From assembly GCF_027497355.1 (NCBI RefSeq), contig NZ_CP114909.1, positions 2,790,001-2,854,000 of the forward strand: DNA of 64,000 nucleotides, in the 5' to 3' direction. The stretch's first letter is position 1. The number at the start of each line of letters is the position of its first letter. The notes beneath the pieces were generated by a model. The model did not search any database, was not told the origin of the DNA, and saw only the letters and a list, made by a program, of their open reading frames with translations. Position numbers and translations under genes: made by a program. Positions 46,371 to 54,199 of the stretch are shown one piece after another. This DNA comes from Micromonospora sp. WMMA1947 (GTDB lineage: Bacteria; Actinomycetota; Actinomycetes; Mycobacteriales; Micromonosporaceae).

Positions 46371-46463
46371 TCAGTGACCTGCGCCGGAATGGGGTACGAC
46401 AACACGAAGCCTCGTTTCGGATGAGGTGACGACGGGTCGGCTGGGCTTCGCAGCGTGTGGCAT
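46371..46463 (-). CDS. 30-codon small ORF upstream of the methyltransferase
   Basis: Minus-strand ORF encoding a 30-residue peptide. The N-terminal half reads MPHAAKPSRPVV, and the C-terminal half ends RLRVVVPHSGAGH. GGAGGGAG lies 7 nt before the ATG, one of the best ribosome sites in the window. The methyltransferase starts 45 nt after its stop with its own ribosome site. It contains no Cys and no hydrophobic helix. It could be a regulatory leader peptide, a modified-peptide precursor or a small conserved protein. I do not recognise the family. Confidence 0.5.
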   Translation of the reverse strand: MPHAAKPSRPVVTSSETRLRVVVPHSGAGH

Positions 46464-46531
46464 GGCGGTGCTCCCTCCGGTCGGCTTCGAGGGGTCCAGC
46501 AGACCAGCGGCCGCCCGAGGGGACAACCGGA

Positions 46532-47245
46532 TTACGCCCGCAGCGCGTCGTCCACAGCGGTCTCCCGGCGGCCGAGGTGCACCGGATCCCGCCCGGTCAG
46601 CACGTCCACGGCGGCCTTGACGCACGCCCCGTACTCCCGGGTGGAGCTGATCCGCCACTGGCCGGCGTACCGGCGGGCGGTGTCGTCGCCGACGCCGACG
46701 GTGTCGATGCCCGCGTCCCGGCAGAGTGCCACCGCGCGCGGCAGGTGGAACGACTGGGTGACCACAGTGGCCCGCCGGACCCCGAAGACGCGGTGCGCGC
46801 GGACGCACGAGTCGTACGTGTCGAACCCGGCGTGGTCGAGCACCGTCCTGTCCGCCGGGACGCCCCGGTCGACGAGCCAGCGCCGCATCGCGTCCGGCTC
46901 GTCGTAGTCCCAGTTCATGTGGTCACCGGAGAGCAGCAGCACCTTGACCTTGCCGGCGGCGTACAACTGGCGGGCGATCTCCAGCCGGGCGGCGAGGAAC
47001 GGCGCCGGCGTGCCGTCCGGGTTCACCTTGGTGCCCAGCACGAGGGCCACCGGCGTCTCCGGCGCGTCCGCGGCGTCGAACAGGCGGCCCTCGGCGGCGT
47101 CGCGGACCCAGACCGCGCTGGCGGCCGTGGCGGCGCCCAGCAGCACCACGGCGGCGGTGGCGAGCACCAGGAGGCGGCGGACCAGGCGTACGGCGCGCGG
47201 ACGGTCGCCCCGCCAGGCCCGCCATCGCGCCGTGAGCCGTCGCAT
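46532..47245 (-). CDS. SanA/YdcF-like membrane-anchored DUF218 protein
   Basis: 237-aa protein. A basic cytoplasmic head (residues 1-24) is followed by a single transmembrane helix (RRLLVLATAAVVLLGAATAASA). The extracytoplasmic DUF218 domain has VALVLGTKVNPDGTPAPFLAARLE, VLLLSGDHMNWDYDEPDAMRRWL and VVTQSFHLPRAVALCRDAGID. The family includes SanA (envelope barrier and vancomycin exclusion) and YdcF. A role in the cell envelope is inferred. CACAAT stands 7 nt before the ATG and no Shine-Dalgarno is seen. Confidence 0.9.
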   Translation of the reverse strand: MRRLTARWRAWRGDRPRAVRLVRRLLVLATAAVVLLGAATAASAVWVRDAAEGRLFDAADAPETPVALVLGTKVNPDGTPAPFLAARLEIARQLYAAGKVKVLLLSGDHMNWDYDEPDAMRRWLVDRGVPADRTVLDHAGFDTYDSCVRAHRVFGVRRATVVTQSFHLPRAVALCRDAGIDTVGVGDDTARRYAGQWRISSTREYGACVKAAVDVLTGRDPVHLGRRETAVDDALRA

Positions 47246-47268
47246 GGCGGCGATTGTGCCAGGGCGGG

Positions 47269-47631
47269 TCAGGAGATGTGGTGCAGGATCACGTTGTGCA
47301 CGTGGTGGCTCTTCTGTGCGCCCCGGAACTCGACCTCGTAGGTGTGCGTGCCGACGTGCACGGCGATCGAACCGGTGGAGAAGAACGAACCACCCCAGGA
47401 CTTGTTGCTCACCACGCTCACGCTGGTGATCTTCGAGTAGGGGATGCTGGTGATCGCGTACCGCTTGCCGACGAAGGAGCGGTCCTGGATGATCACCCGC
47501 CGGTCGGTCAGGCCGATGAAGCCGGTGCCGGTGCCCACCGCGTCGTAGACGGCGATGATCTGCTCACCGGGCAGCAGCCCGCTCTGGATCTGCTGGAACT
47601 GTTCCTTGCGGTCGTACGTGGGGCCAGACAT
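47269..47631 (-). CDS. PH-like domain protein
   Basis: 120-aa soluble protein with a bacterial pleckstrin-homology-like fold. LLPGEQIIAVYDAVGTGTGFIGLTDRRVIIQD forms the first strands, then IPYSKITSVSVVSNKSWGGS, and EVEFRGAQKSHHVHNVILHHI forms the C-terminal helix. Such proteins occur widely, and their ligands are mostly unknown. TACCCT 7 nt before the ATG suggests a leaderless transcript. Confidence 0.88.
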   Translation of the reverse strand: MSGPTYDRKEQFQQIQSGLLPGEQIIAVYDAVGTGTGFIGLTDRRVIIQDRSFVGKRYAITSIPYSKITSVSVVSNKSWGGSFFSTGSIAVHVGTHTYEVEFRGAQKSHHVHNVILHHIS

Positions 47632-47638
47632 GCACCCG

Positions 47639-47644
47639 AGGGTA
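47639..47644 (-). promoter_or_regulatory. -10 box of the leaderless PH-domain gene
   Basis: Minus-strand TACCCT, then 7 nt, then ATG, with no Shine-Dalgarno between them. Confidence 0.45.
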
Positions 47645-47663
47645 GGCGGGGCGTGCCAGTGGG

Positions 47664-47972
47664 TCAGGGTTCGGTGACCGCGCGGACCGCGTCCTCGATG
47701 CGCGCCGCGAGCAGCACCTCACCCTCGGTGAGTGGCTCGCCGTCGCCGTGGCCCAGCCGGATCTGGGTACGATCGGCCCGGCGGCTGATCTCCGGGCGCA
47801 GCCGCAGCGCGTCGGCCACGACCGCGACCCGCTCGGTGAGCGCGGCGTGCTGGGTGTCGTCGAGGACGATCGTGCGGCGGATCTGTTCGCCCTCGCGCGT
47901 CCATCCCGACAGCAGGGCCAGGGCGTCGCTGAGGTAGTCGTGCTTCGCACGGCCGCTGAACAGCACGCGCAT
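47664..47972 (-). CDS. Degenerate pterin-4a-carbinolamine dehydratase-like protein
   Basis: 102-aa protein whose pattern matches the PCD fold. It has LSGWTREGEQIRRTIVLDD, a long helix TERVAVVADALRLRPE, and a terminal EPLTEGEVLLAARIEDAV that mirrors the family's GGLTxxDxxLAxxID. The catalytic His-His-Pro motif is replaced by Leu58-Arg59-Pro60, so dehydratase activity is unlikely. The ATG at 47972 has GGGAGGTG 7 nt upstream, better than an upstream in-frame start. Possible role as a binding or coactivator-like protein, as for DCoH. Confidence 0.75.
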   Translation of the reverse strand: MRVLFSGRAKHDYLSDALALLSGWTREGEQIRRTIVLDDTQHAALTERVAVVADALRLRPEISRRADRTQIRLGHGDGEPLTEGEVLLAARIEDAVRAVTEP

Positions 47973-48156
47973 CACCGCACCTCCCAGGCGTCGTTGCCGG
48001 CTTGTGGCCAAATCGTCGCCATCCCGTGTCCCAGTCGACGCCCTCTAGTCTCTCGCCACTCAGATGGTGTGTCCACGCCCACACTTCCGTGTTCTGTTGA
48101 CCTGACGGACGACGCAGCTACCCAAACCGCCGATTGATCTGGCACGCTGGTGGCCC

Positions 48157-48597
48157 GTGCGGACCGAACGGGTTAGCGGAAGCGGGCAGGCCGACCGGCG
48201 GGAGCCGAGGGTGGTCGTCGGGGCGGCGATCATCGAGGGCGGCCGGGTGCTGGCGTGCGAGCGCTCCGCGCCCCCCGAGGTGGCGGGGCGCTGGGAGTTC
48301 CCGGGCGGAAAGGTCGAGCCGGGCGAGGCCGAGACCGACGCGCTGGCCCGGGAGTGCGTCGAGGAACTCGGCGTACGGGTGGCGATCGGCGCGCGCGTCG
48401 GCCGGGACGTACGGATGGCGCACGGCCGATCCGTGCTGCGCGTCTACGCCGCCCGCCTGCTGCACGGCGACGAGCCGAAGGCCCTGGAGCACGCCGACCT
48501 GCGCTGGCTCTCCGCCGCCGACCTGGACAGCGTCGACTGGCTGCCGGCCGACGTGCCGATCGTGGCCGCGCTGCGCCCGCTGCTCGACACCCCCTGA
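48157..48597 (+). CDS. Nudix hydrolase, MutT-like
   Basis: 146-aa Nudix protein with a complete Nudix box in GGKVEPGEAETDALAREC followed by VEELGV. Flanking features RWEFPGGK and LRWLSAADLDSVDWLPAD are typical of 8-oxo-dGTP-hydrolysing MutT enzymes (LSxxExxxxxWxPAD). It probably cleans the nucleotide pool. GTG start. TTGACC at 48098-48103 may be part of its promoter. The 184-bp upstream gap also holds GTGTG/CACAC arms near 48068-48084. Confidence 0.92.
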   Translation: MRTERVSGSGQADRREPRVVVGAAIIEGGRVLACERSAPPEVAGRWEFPGGKVEPGEAETDALARECVEELGVRVAIGARVGRDVRMAHGRSVLRVYAARLLHGDEPKALEHADLRWLSAADLDSVDWLPADVPIVAALRPLLDTP

Positions 48598-48701
48598 GCG
48601 AACGCGGCGCGAGCCGGGCCGTCCGGTGAACCGGACAGCCGGGCAGAAACGGGACGAGGGCCCGCGGCGCGTGCCGCTGGCCCCCGTCGTCGTGCTGCTG
48701 T

Positions 48702-49808
48702 TCAGTGCTTCGGCTCGTCCTGCTGCGGGTGAGCGAAGTTGAGGTGCTCGGGCGGCAGCGGGAACGTCACGTCGTCGCCGAACGGCGACGGCGCGGCGGC
48801 CTTGTTGAACGTCAGTTCGGTCAGCGGCAGCTTGCCGTTGGCGTCCACCGCCGGGGCGGTCGGGTGCGGCACCTCGCGGTGCCAGTTGACGCCCTGCTGG
48901 GCCTGACGCTCCGCGGCGCTGTCGTGCGAGCCGCCCGCGTGCGAGTGCACCCCGCCGGCGTGCGAACCGCCGCCGTGCGCGTGCGCCCCGCTCTGCGCCC
49001 CTCCGGACGTGACGGCACCGCTCGAATGCCCGCTGGTCGCGCTGGTCTGAGGCACCTGACCCCTCCGGAAGATCTTGTTACCGAGCCACACAAGGGGATC
49101 GTACCTGCGGTCGACGACCCGTTCCTTCATGGGGATGATTCCGTTGTCGGTGATCTTGATGTGCTCGGGGCAGACCTCGGTGCAGCACTTGGTGATGTTG
49201 CAGAATCCGAGTCCCATGTCCGACTGCGCGTACTCCCGGCGGTCGGTGCGCGCGTCGAGCGGATGCATGTCCAGCTCGGCCGCCCGGATGAAGAACCGGG
49301 GACCGGAGAACGCCGGCTTGTTCTCGTCGTGGTCACGGATCACGTGGCAGACGTTCTGGCACAGGAAGCACTCAATGCACTTGCGGAACTCCTGCGAGCG
49401 CTCGACGTCGACCTGCTGCATCCGGTAGTCGCCGGGCGCCACGTCGGCCGGCGGCGCGAACGCCGGGGTCTCCCGGGCCTTCTCGTAGTTGAACGAGACG
49501 TCGGTGACCAGGTCCCGGATCACCGGGAACGTGCGCAGCGGGGTGACCGTGACGGTCTCCGACTCCTCGAACGTCGACATCCGGGTCATGCAGCCCAGCC
49601 GCGGCTTGCCGTTGATCTCCATCGAGCAGGAGCCGCACTTGCCGGCCTTGCAGTTCCACCGGCACGCGAGGTCCGGCGCCTCGGTGGCCTGGAGCCGGTG
49701 GATCACGTCGAGGACCACCTCGCCCTCGTTCACCTCGACCGTGTAGTCCTTCAGGTCGCCGCCGGTCTCGTCGCCCCGCCAGATGCGGAACTGGCGCTTG
49801 TTTCCCAT
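48702..49808 (-). CDS. sdhB: Succinate dehydrogenase iron-sulfur subunit with His/Gly-rich C-terminal extension
   Basis: 368-aa Fe-S subunit. The [2Fe-2S] ligands are Cys53, Cys58, Cys61 and Cys73. The C-terminal clusters use Cys144, Cys147, Cys150 and Cys154, plus Cys203, Cys208/209 and Cys213. The conserved domain ends near residue 250, the usual length. A Ser/Gly/His-rich linker (about 255-305, with HAHGGGSHAGGVHSH) and an ordered-looking tail (307-368) with VNWHREVPHPTAP and LTELTFNKAAAPSPFGDD follow. Overlaps sdhA by one base (TGATG). Transfers electrons from SdhA to the membrane subunit. Confidence 0.95.
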   Translation of the reverse strand: MGNKRQFRIWRGDETGGDLKDYTVEVNEGEVVLDVIHRLQATEAPDLACRWNCKAGKCGSCSMEINGKPRLGCMTRMSTFEESETVTVTPLRTFPVIRDLVTDVSFNYEKARETPAFAPPADVAPGDYRMQQVDVERSQEFRKCIECFLCQNVCHVIRDHDENKPAFSGPRFFIRAAELDMHPLDARTDRREYAQSDMGLGFCNITKCCTEVCPEHIKITDNGIIPMKERVVDRRYDPLVWLGNKIFRRGQVPQTSATSGHSSGAVTSGGAQSGAHAHGGGSHAGGVHSHAGGSHDSAAERQAQQGVNWHREVPHPTAPAVDANGKLPLTELTFNKAAAPSPFGDDVTFPLPPEHLNFAHPQQDEPKH

Positions 49809-51721
49809 CAGTTGTTCGCCTCCTCGGTGAGGGCGTCGAACTCGGCGAGTTCCTCGTCGGTCAGGTACTTGGCCAGCTCGGCCCGGTCGAACAGCCCGAT
49901 CAGCTCCGGCCGCATCTTCGGCAGCGGCTTGTGGGTCAGCCGGACCGCGTCCCCGTCCAGCGAGCAGACCAGGTTGACGCTGCGCCACTTCGGGTCCATC
50001 GCCGGGTAGTCCTCCCGAGTGTGCCCGCCGCGCGACTCCTGCCGTTCCAGCGCCGCCATCGCGGTGCACTCCGAGACCACGAGCATGTTGCGCAGGTCCA
50101 GCGCCAGGTGCCAGCCCGGGTTGTAGCGCCGGCCGCCGACCGCGCTCACCTTCGCCACCCGCTCCCGCAGCTCGGCCAGCCTGCGCATGGCGTCCGCGAG
50201 TTCACCCTCGCGCCGGATGATCCCGACCAGGTCGCCCATGACCGCCTGGAGGTCCTGCTGGAGCTGGTACGGGCTCTCACCGGTGTCGCGCTGCAGCGGC
50301 GCCAGCGCCGTCTCCACGGCGGCCTCCACCGCCGCCACCGACACCGCCGGGCGGGTGGTGAGCTGATCGGTGTACGTGGCCGCGTGCCCGCCCGCGCGCT
50401 TGCCGAACACCAGCAGGTCGGACAGGGAGTTGCCGCCGAGCCGGTTGGAGCCGTGCATGCCGCCGGACACCTCACCGGCGGCGTAGAGCCCGCGTACCGT
50501 GCCGTACGCCGCGCCGGAGTCCGGGTCCACCTCGACGCCGCCCATCACGTAGTGACAGGTCGGGCCGACCTCCATCGGCTCCTTGGTGATGTCGACGTCG
50601 GCCAGCTCCTTGAACTGGTGGTACATCGACGGGAGGCGGCGGCGGATCTCGTCGGCCGACTTACGGGAGGCGATGTCCAGGTAGACGCCGCCGGCAGGCG
50701 TACCCCGGCCTTCCTTGACCTCGCTGTTGATCGCGCGGGCGACCTCGTCGCGGGGCAGCAGCTCCGGCGGACGCCGGTTGTTGTCCGGGTCGGTGTACCA
50801 GCGGTCCGCCTCCTCCTCGGTCTCCGCGTACTGCTTGCGGAACACGTCGGGGACGTAGTCGAACATGAACCGCTTGCCCTCGGAGTTCTTCAGCACGCCG
50901 CCGTCGCCGCGTACCGACTCGGTGACCAGGATGCCCTTCACCGAGGGCGGCCAGACCATGCCGGTCGGGTGGAACTGGAGGAACTCCATGTTGATCAGGG
51001 TGGCCCCGGCGCGCAGCGCCAGCGCGTGGCCGTCGCCGGTGTACTCCCACGAGTTCGAGGTGACCTTGTAGGACCGTCCGACGCCGCCGGTGGCGAGCAC
51101 CACCGCGGGCGCCTCGAACAGGACGAACTCGCCGGACTCGCGGTAGTAGCCGAACGCACCGGCGACGCGGTCGCCGTCGAGCAGCAGCTCGGTGATCGTG
51201 GTCTCGGAGAAGACCCGGATCCGCGCGTCGTAGCTGCCGAACTCCTGCTTGTCCTCCTGCTGGAGCGAGACGATCTTCTGCTGGAGCGTACGGATCAGCT
51301 CCAGGCCGGTCCGGTCGCCGACGTGCGCCAGGCGCGGGTACTCGTGGCCACCGAAGTTGCGCTGCGAGATCTTCCCGTCCTTGGTGCGGTCGAACAGCGC
51401 GCCGTACGTCTCCAGCTCCCAGATCCGCTGCGGCGCCTCCTTGGCGTGCAGCTCGGCCATCCGGAAGTTGTTGAGGAACTTGCCGCCGCGCATGGTGTCC
51501 CGGAAGTGCACCTGCCAGTTGTCGCGCGAGTTCACGTTGCCCATCGCGGCCGCGGCGCCGCCCTCGGCCATCACCGTGTGCGCCTTGCCGAACAGCGACT
51601 TCGAGATGATCGCGGTCTTCTTGCCGGCCAGCCGGGCCTCGATCGCCGCGCGCAGGCCGGCGCCACCGGCCCCGATCACGACGACGTCGTAGTGGTGTCG
51701 TTCGATTCGCGTCTCAGTCAT
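49808..51721 (-). CDS. sdhA: Succinate dehydrogenase flavoprotein subunit
   Basis: 637-aa FAD subunit that oxidises succinate at the inner face of the membrane. It shows the dinucleotide motif VVVIGAGGAGLRAA (residues 13-26) and FGKAHTVMAEGGAAAAMG, whose His is the covalent-FAD position. QFHPTGMVWPPSVKGILVTESVRGDGG and HGSNRLGGNSL line the active site. Its gene lies between the membrane subunit (10-nt gap) and sdhB (1-nt overlap). Gene order and types match the Sdh1 system of mycobacteria (Rv0247c-0249c). Confidence 0.96.
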   Translation of the reverse strand: MTETRIERHHYDVVVIGAGGAGLRAAIEARLAGKKTAIISKSLFGKAHTVMAEGGAAAAMGNVNSRDNWQVHFRDTMRGGKFLNNFRMAELHAKEAPQRIWELETYGALFDRTKDGKISQRNFGGHEYPRLAHVGDRTGLELIRTLQQKIVSLQQEDKQEFGSYDARIRVFSETTITELLLDGDRVAGAFGYYRESGEFVLFEAPAVVLATGGVGRSYKVTSNSWEYTGDGHALALRAGATLINMEFLQFHPTGMVWPPSVKGILVTESVRGDGGVLKNSEGKRFMFDYVPDVFRKQYAETEEEADRWYTDPDNNRRPPELLPRDEVARAINSEVKEGRGTPAGGVYLDIASRKSADEIRRRLPSMYHQFKELADVDITKEPMEVGPTCHYVMGGVEVDPDSGAAYGTVRGLYAAGEVSGGMHGSNRLGGNSLSDLLVFGKRAGGHAATYTDQLTTRPAVSVAAVEAAVETALAPLQRDTGESPYQLQQDLQAVMGDLVGIIRREGELADAMRRLAELRERVAKVSAVGGRRYNPGWHLALDLRNMLVVSECTAMAALERQESRGGHTREDYPAMDPKWRSVNLVCSLDGDAVRLTHKPLPKMRPELIGLFDRAELAKYLTDEELAEFDALTEEANN

Positions 51722-51731
51722 GTCCAGGCTC

Positions 51732-52553
51732 TCAGTTGATGAACCGCAGGTCGTTGATCCAGCCGGCGGCGACCGCCATCACGTAGAAGTCGGTGAGCGC
51801 CAGGGTGCCCAGGGTGATCCAGGCGAGCTGCATGTGCCGGACGTTCAACCAGGACACCCCGGTCCACGCCTTGTAGCGCATCGGGTGCTTGGAGAAGTGC
51901 TTGAGCCGCCCGCCGATGATGTGCCGGCAGGAGTGGCAGGAGATCGTGTACGCCCACAGCATCACCACGTTGCCGAGCAGGATGATGTTGCCCAGGCCGA
52001 AGCCGAAGCCCTCGGGGGAGTGGAAGGCCAGGATCGCGTCCCAGGTGTTGATCAGCGAGATGATCGCCGCGGCGTAGAAGAAGTAGCGGTGCAGGTTCTG
52101 CCCGAGCAGCGGGAACCGCGTCTCGCCGCTGTACGACTGGTGCCCGTCCGGCACCGCGCAGGCCGGCGGCGACAGCCAGAACGACCGGTAGTACGCCTTG
52201 CGGTAGTAGTAGCAGGTCAGGCGGAACAGCAGCAGGAACGGCAGGGTGAGCGCCGCGTCCGGGATGATCCACCAGCCGGGCAGGAACTGGCCGAAGTGCG
52301 AGGAGCCCTCGACACAACGGTCGGTGACGCAGGGGGAGTAGAACGGCGTCAGGTAGTGGTACTGCTCCACCCAGTACCACTTGTGCATGAAGACCCGGAC
52401 TGTCGCGTAGATGACCCAGGCGCTGAGCCCCACCACGGTGATCAGCGGCGCGAGCCACCATCTGTCGGTCCGCAACGTCTTCGCCGCGATGGCGGCGCGT
52501 GCCCGCCCTCCCCGCGGCTGCGGTCTCGGCGTCCTGGCCGACGTAGTTGTCAT
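51732..52553 (-). CDS. sdhC: Succinate dehydrogenase membrane cytochrome b-type subunit
   Basis: 273-aa membrane subunit with five hydrophobic segments and several membrane-facing histidines (GQNLHRYFFYAAAI, ISCHSCRHIIGG, NVRHMQLAW) suited to heme and quinone sites. A single large subunit replaces separate SdhC and SdhD, as in the Sdh1-type enzymes of Actinobacteria, whose M. tuberculosis counterpart is also about this length. The start MTTTSARTP is preferred because GGGAG is 9 nt upstream. The ATG 9 nt earlier abuts the ribosome site. Confidence 0.92.
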   Translation of the reverse strand: MTTTSARTPRPQPRGGRARAAIAAKTLRTDRWWLAPLITVVGLSAWVIYATVRVFMHKWYWVEQYHYLTPFYSPCVTDRCVEGSSHFGQFLPGWWIIPDAALTLPFLLLFRLTCYYYRKAYYRSFWLSPPACAVPDGHQSYSGETRFPLLGQNLHRYFFYAAAIISLINTWDAILAFHSPEGFGFGLGNIILLGNVVMLWAYTISCHSCRHIIGGRLKHFSKHPMRYKAWTGVSWLNVRHMQLAWITLGTLALTDFYVMAVAAGWINDLRFIN

Positions 52554-52567
52554 TCGAGTCATCTCCC

Positions 52568-52620
52568 TGACGTCACTGTCACGTCCTGCGCACGCGCGAG
52601 GCCACACCGGCGAACCGGTG
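52568..52620 (-). promoter_or_regulatory. Leader elements of the sdh operon
   Basis: TGACGTCA (52568-52575) is a perfect 8-bp palindrome just before the sdhC ribosome site, next to a related TGTCACGTC. CACCGG-CGAA-CCGGTG (52605-52620) forms a hairpin in the predicted leader. They may control operon expression. No clear -10/-35 pair was found in the 227-bp gap. Confidence 0.35.
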
Positions 52621-52766
52621 CGGCTAAGTGACACACGTTACGCCGATCTTCACGGCCCGGCCGCGCAACGCAGTGTCCCGTGTGTCCCGCAGCTTGGAAA
52701 GAGTCAGTTCATGATCAATGTGGCGGGTCGGTCGAACGGTGCGCCGACCGGTTGCCTGACGCGCCG

Positions 52767-52798
52767 GGCGGCGCGCCGGGTCACCCGGACGCGCCGCC
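52767..52798 (-). terminator. Terminator overlapping the TldE-type stop codon
   Basis: GGCGGCGCG-CCGGG pairs with CCCGG-CGCGCCGCC with one bulged A. The three-base loop is the antisense of the TGA stop itself, so the last six codons of the gene form the stem. Confidence 0.7.
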
Positions 52799-54199
52799 GG
52801 TGAAGTGCCAGGAGGACAGACGCAGCGCGGGTGCCTCGTACCAGGAACCGTCGACCCGGCCCGGCTGACGCACCGCCGCCCGGCCCAGGCCGAGCACCCG
52901 GCCCGGGCCCAGCGCCCGGGGGTACGACTCGGTGAACCGGAAGTCGCGCACCGCCCGGGTCGGCACGCCGTCCTCGACCAGCCACACCCCGTTGCGGGTC
53001 AACCCGGTGACCACGAGCTGCTTCGGGTCCAGCACACGGGTGTACCAGAAGTCGCTCACCAGCAGCCCTCGCCGCATCCCGGCCACCAGCGCGGCGGTGT
53101 CCGGGTCGCCGACCGCCCCGGTCACGCCCGCGCTCACCGGCCCGGCGGCCGACTCCACGCCGGCGTCGGCACCTGCCGCCAGCAGGCGGATGTTGTGCGG
53201 GATCGGGCCGAACGTCGCGCTGCCCGGCATGCCGTGCCCGGTCGATGGGGTGCCCGCTTCGGCGCCGCCGCGCCTGTCGTACGCCAACGACCCGGTGGTG
53301 CCGCCCTCCACCAGCGGCAACGCCCGCCGCGGCGTGCCCTCCAGATCGAACGGCAGCGTACTGGTGTGCAGCGGGTCGTCCACCAGCGTCACAGCCGGGT
53401 CGAACTGCGCCGTACCGGGCTCGGCGAAGGACTGCCGCTCGGCGTACCGCTTGCCGTTGAAGCCGTACCAGGCCAGGTTCTGCAGCAGGTCGGCGACGGC
53501 TGCCGGTTCGAGCACCACCTCGTAGCGCCCGGGCGGCAGCTCGACCGGGTCGGCCGCGGCGCGCGCCTTCGCCGCCGCGCGGGCACCCAGCGCCGCGCCG
53601 TCGAGGTCGGCCAGCCGGTCGGCGCCGAGCCGCGCGACCCCGTCGGCGCCGCCGGCCCGGGCGATGCCGTCCATCGCCGCCTCGGCCGCCCGGCCCACGG
53701 CCGTGTGGCCGGCCGAGTTGGCGAACGCCCCCGACCGGTATCCGGTGCGGCAGTAGCCCGCCGCCTCCAGCCCGTCGACCGCGTCCACGAACGCGCGTAC
53801 CCGCTCGGCCCGCTCGTCGGGCGAGGCGAAGGCGGTCGCCTCGTCGACGGCCGCGCCCGACGGCACGGGCACCGGTGCGGTGAGCCCCGGCCAGGCCGGG
53901 TCGGGCGGCGCGAGCCGGGCCGCCGCCCGGGTCCGCTCGACCAGGGCGGCCAGCCCGTCGGCCTCGACCCGGCTGCCGCTGCCGGTCGCGGTCCGCCCGT
54001 CCACGTGCAACCGCAGGTGTACGGAGACACCGGTCTCGGACACGTTCTGGTGGATGAACGAGTTGGCGAACCGGGTCAGCGCCAGGTCGGAGCGGGTCAC
54101 CAGCACCTCGGCCTCGGCACCCGGACCGGCCGTACGCCGGACCAGGTCCACCACCCCGGCGGCGATCTCCAGCTCGGCGCTCACGCTGCGCTCGCTCAT
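52781..54199 (-). CDS. TldE/PmbA-type metallopeptidase-family protein
   Basis: 472-aa member of the TldD/PmbA family without an HExxxH motif, i.e. the non-catalytic TldE role. The N-terminal half includes DLALTRFANSFIHQNVSETGVSVHLRL. The C-terminal half has RYEVVLEPAAVADLL, SFAEPGTAQFDPAVTLVDDPLH and FWYTRVLDPKQLVVTGLTRNGVWLVEDG. It overlaps the TldD gene by 4 bp (ATGA). TldD/TldE complexes degrade unfolded or modified peptides and mature some RiPPs; here the natural substrate is unknown. Confidence 0.9.
   Translation of the reverse strand: MSERSVSAELEIAAGVVDLVRRTAGPGAEAEVLVTRSDLALTRFANSFIHQNVSETGVSVHLRLHVDGRTATGSGSRVEADGLAALVERTRAAARLAPPDPAWPGLTAPVPVPSGAAVDEATAFASPDERAERVRAFVDAVDGLEAAGYCRTGYRSGAFANSAGHTAVGRAAEAAMDGIARAGGADGVARLGADRLADLDGAALGARAAAKARAAADPVELPPGRYEVVLEPAAVADLLQNLAWYGFNGKRYAERQSFAEPGTAQFDPAVTLVDDPLHTSTLPFDLEGTPRRALPLVEGGTTGSLAYDRRGGAEAGTPSTGHGMPGSATFGPIPHNIRLLAAGADAGVESAAGPVSAGVTGAVGDPDTAALVAGMRRGLLVSDFWYTRVLDPKQLVVTGLTRNGVWLVEDGVPTRAVRDFRFTESYPRALGPGRVLGLGRAAVRQPGRVDGSWYEAPALRLSSWHFTGGASG

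Noticed and set aside
46391..46426. 11-codon plus-strand ORF opposite the small peptide
   Set aside because: No ribosome site and no downstream gene to couple with.
48658..48686. Terminator after the MutT-like gene
   Set aside because: Stem is short and interrupted; termination there is possible but not supported enough to list.
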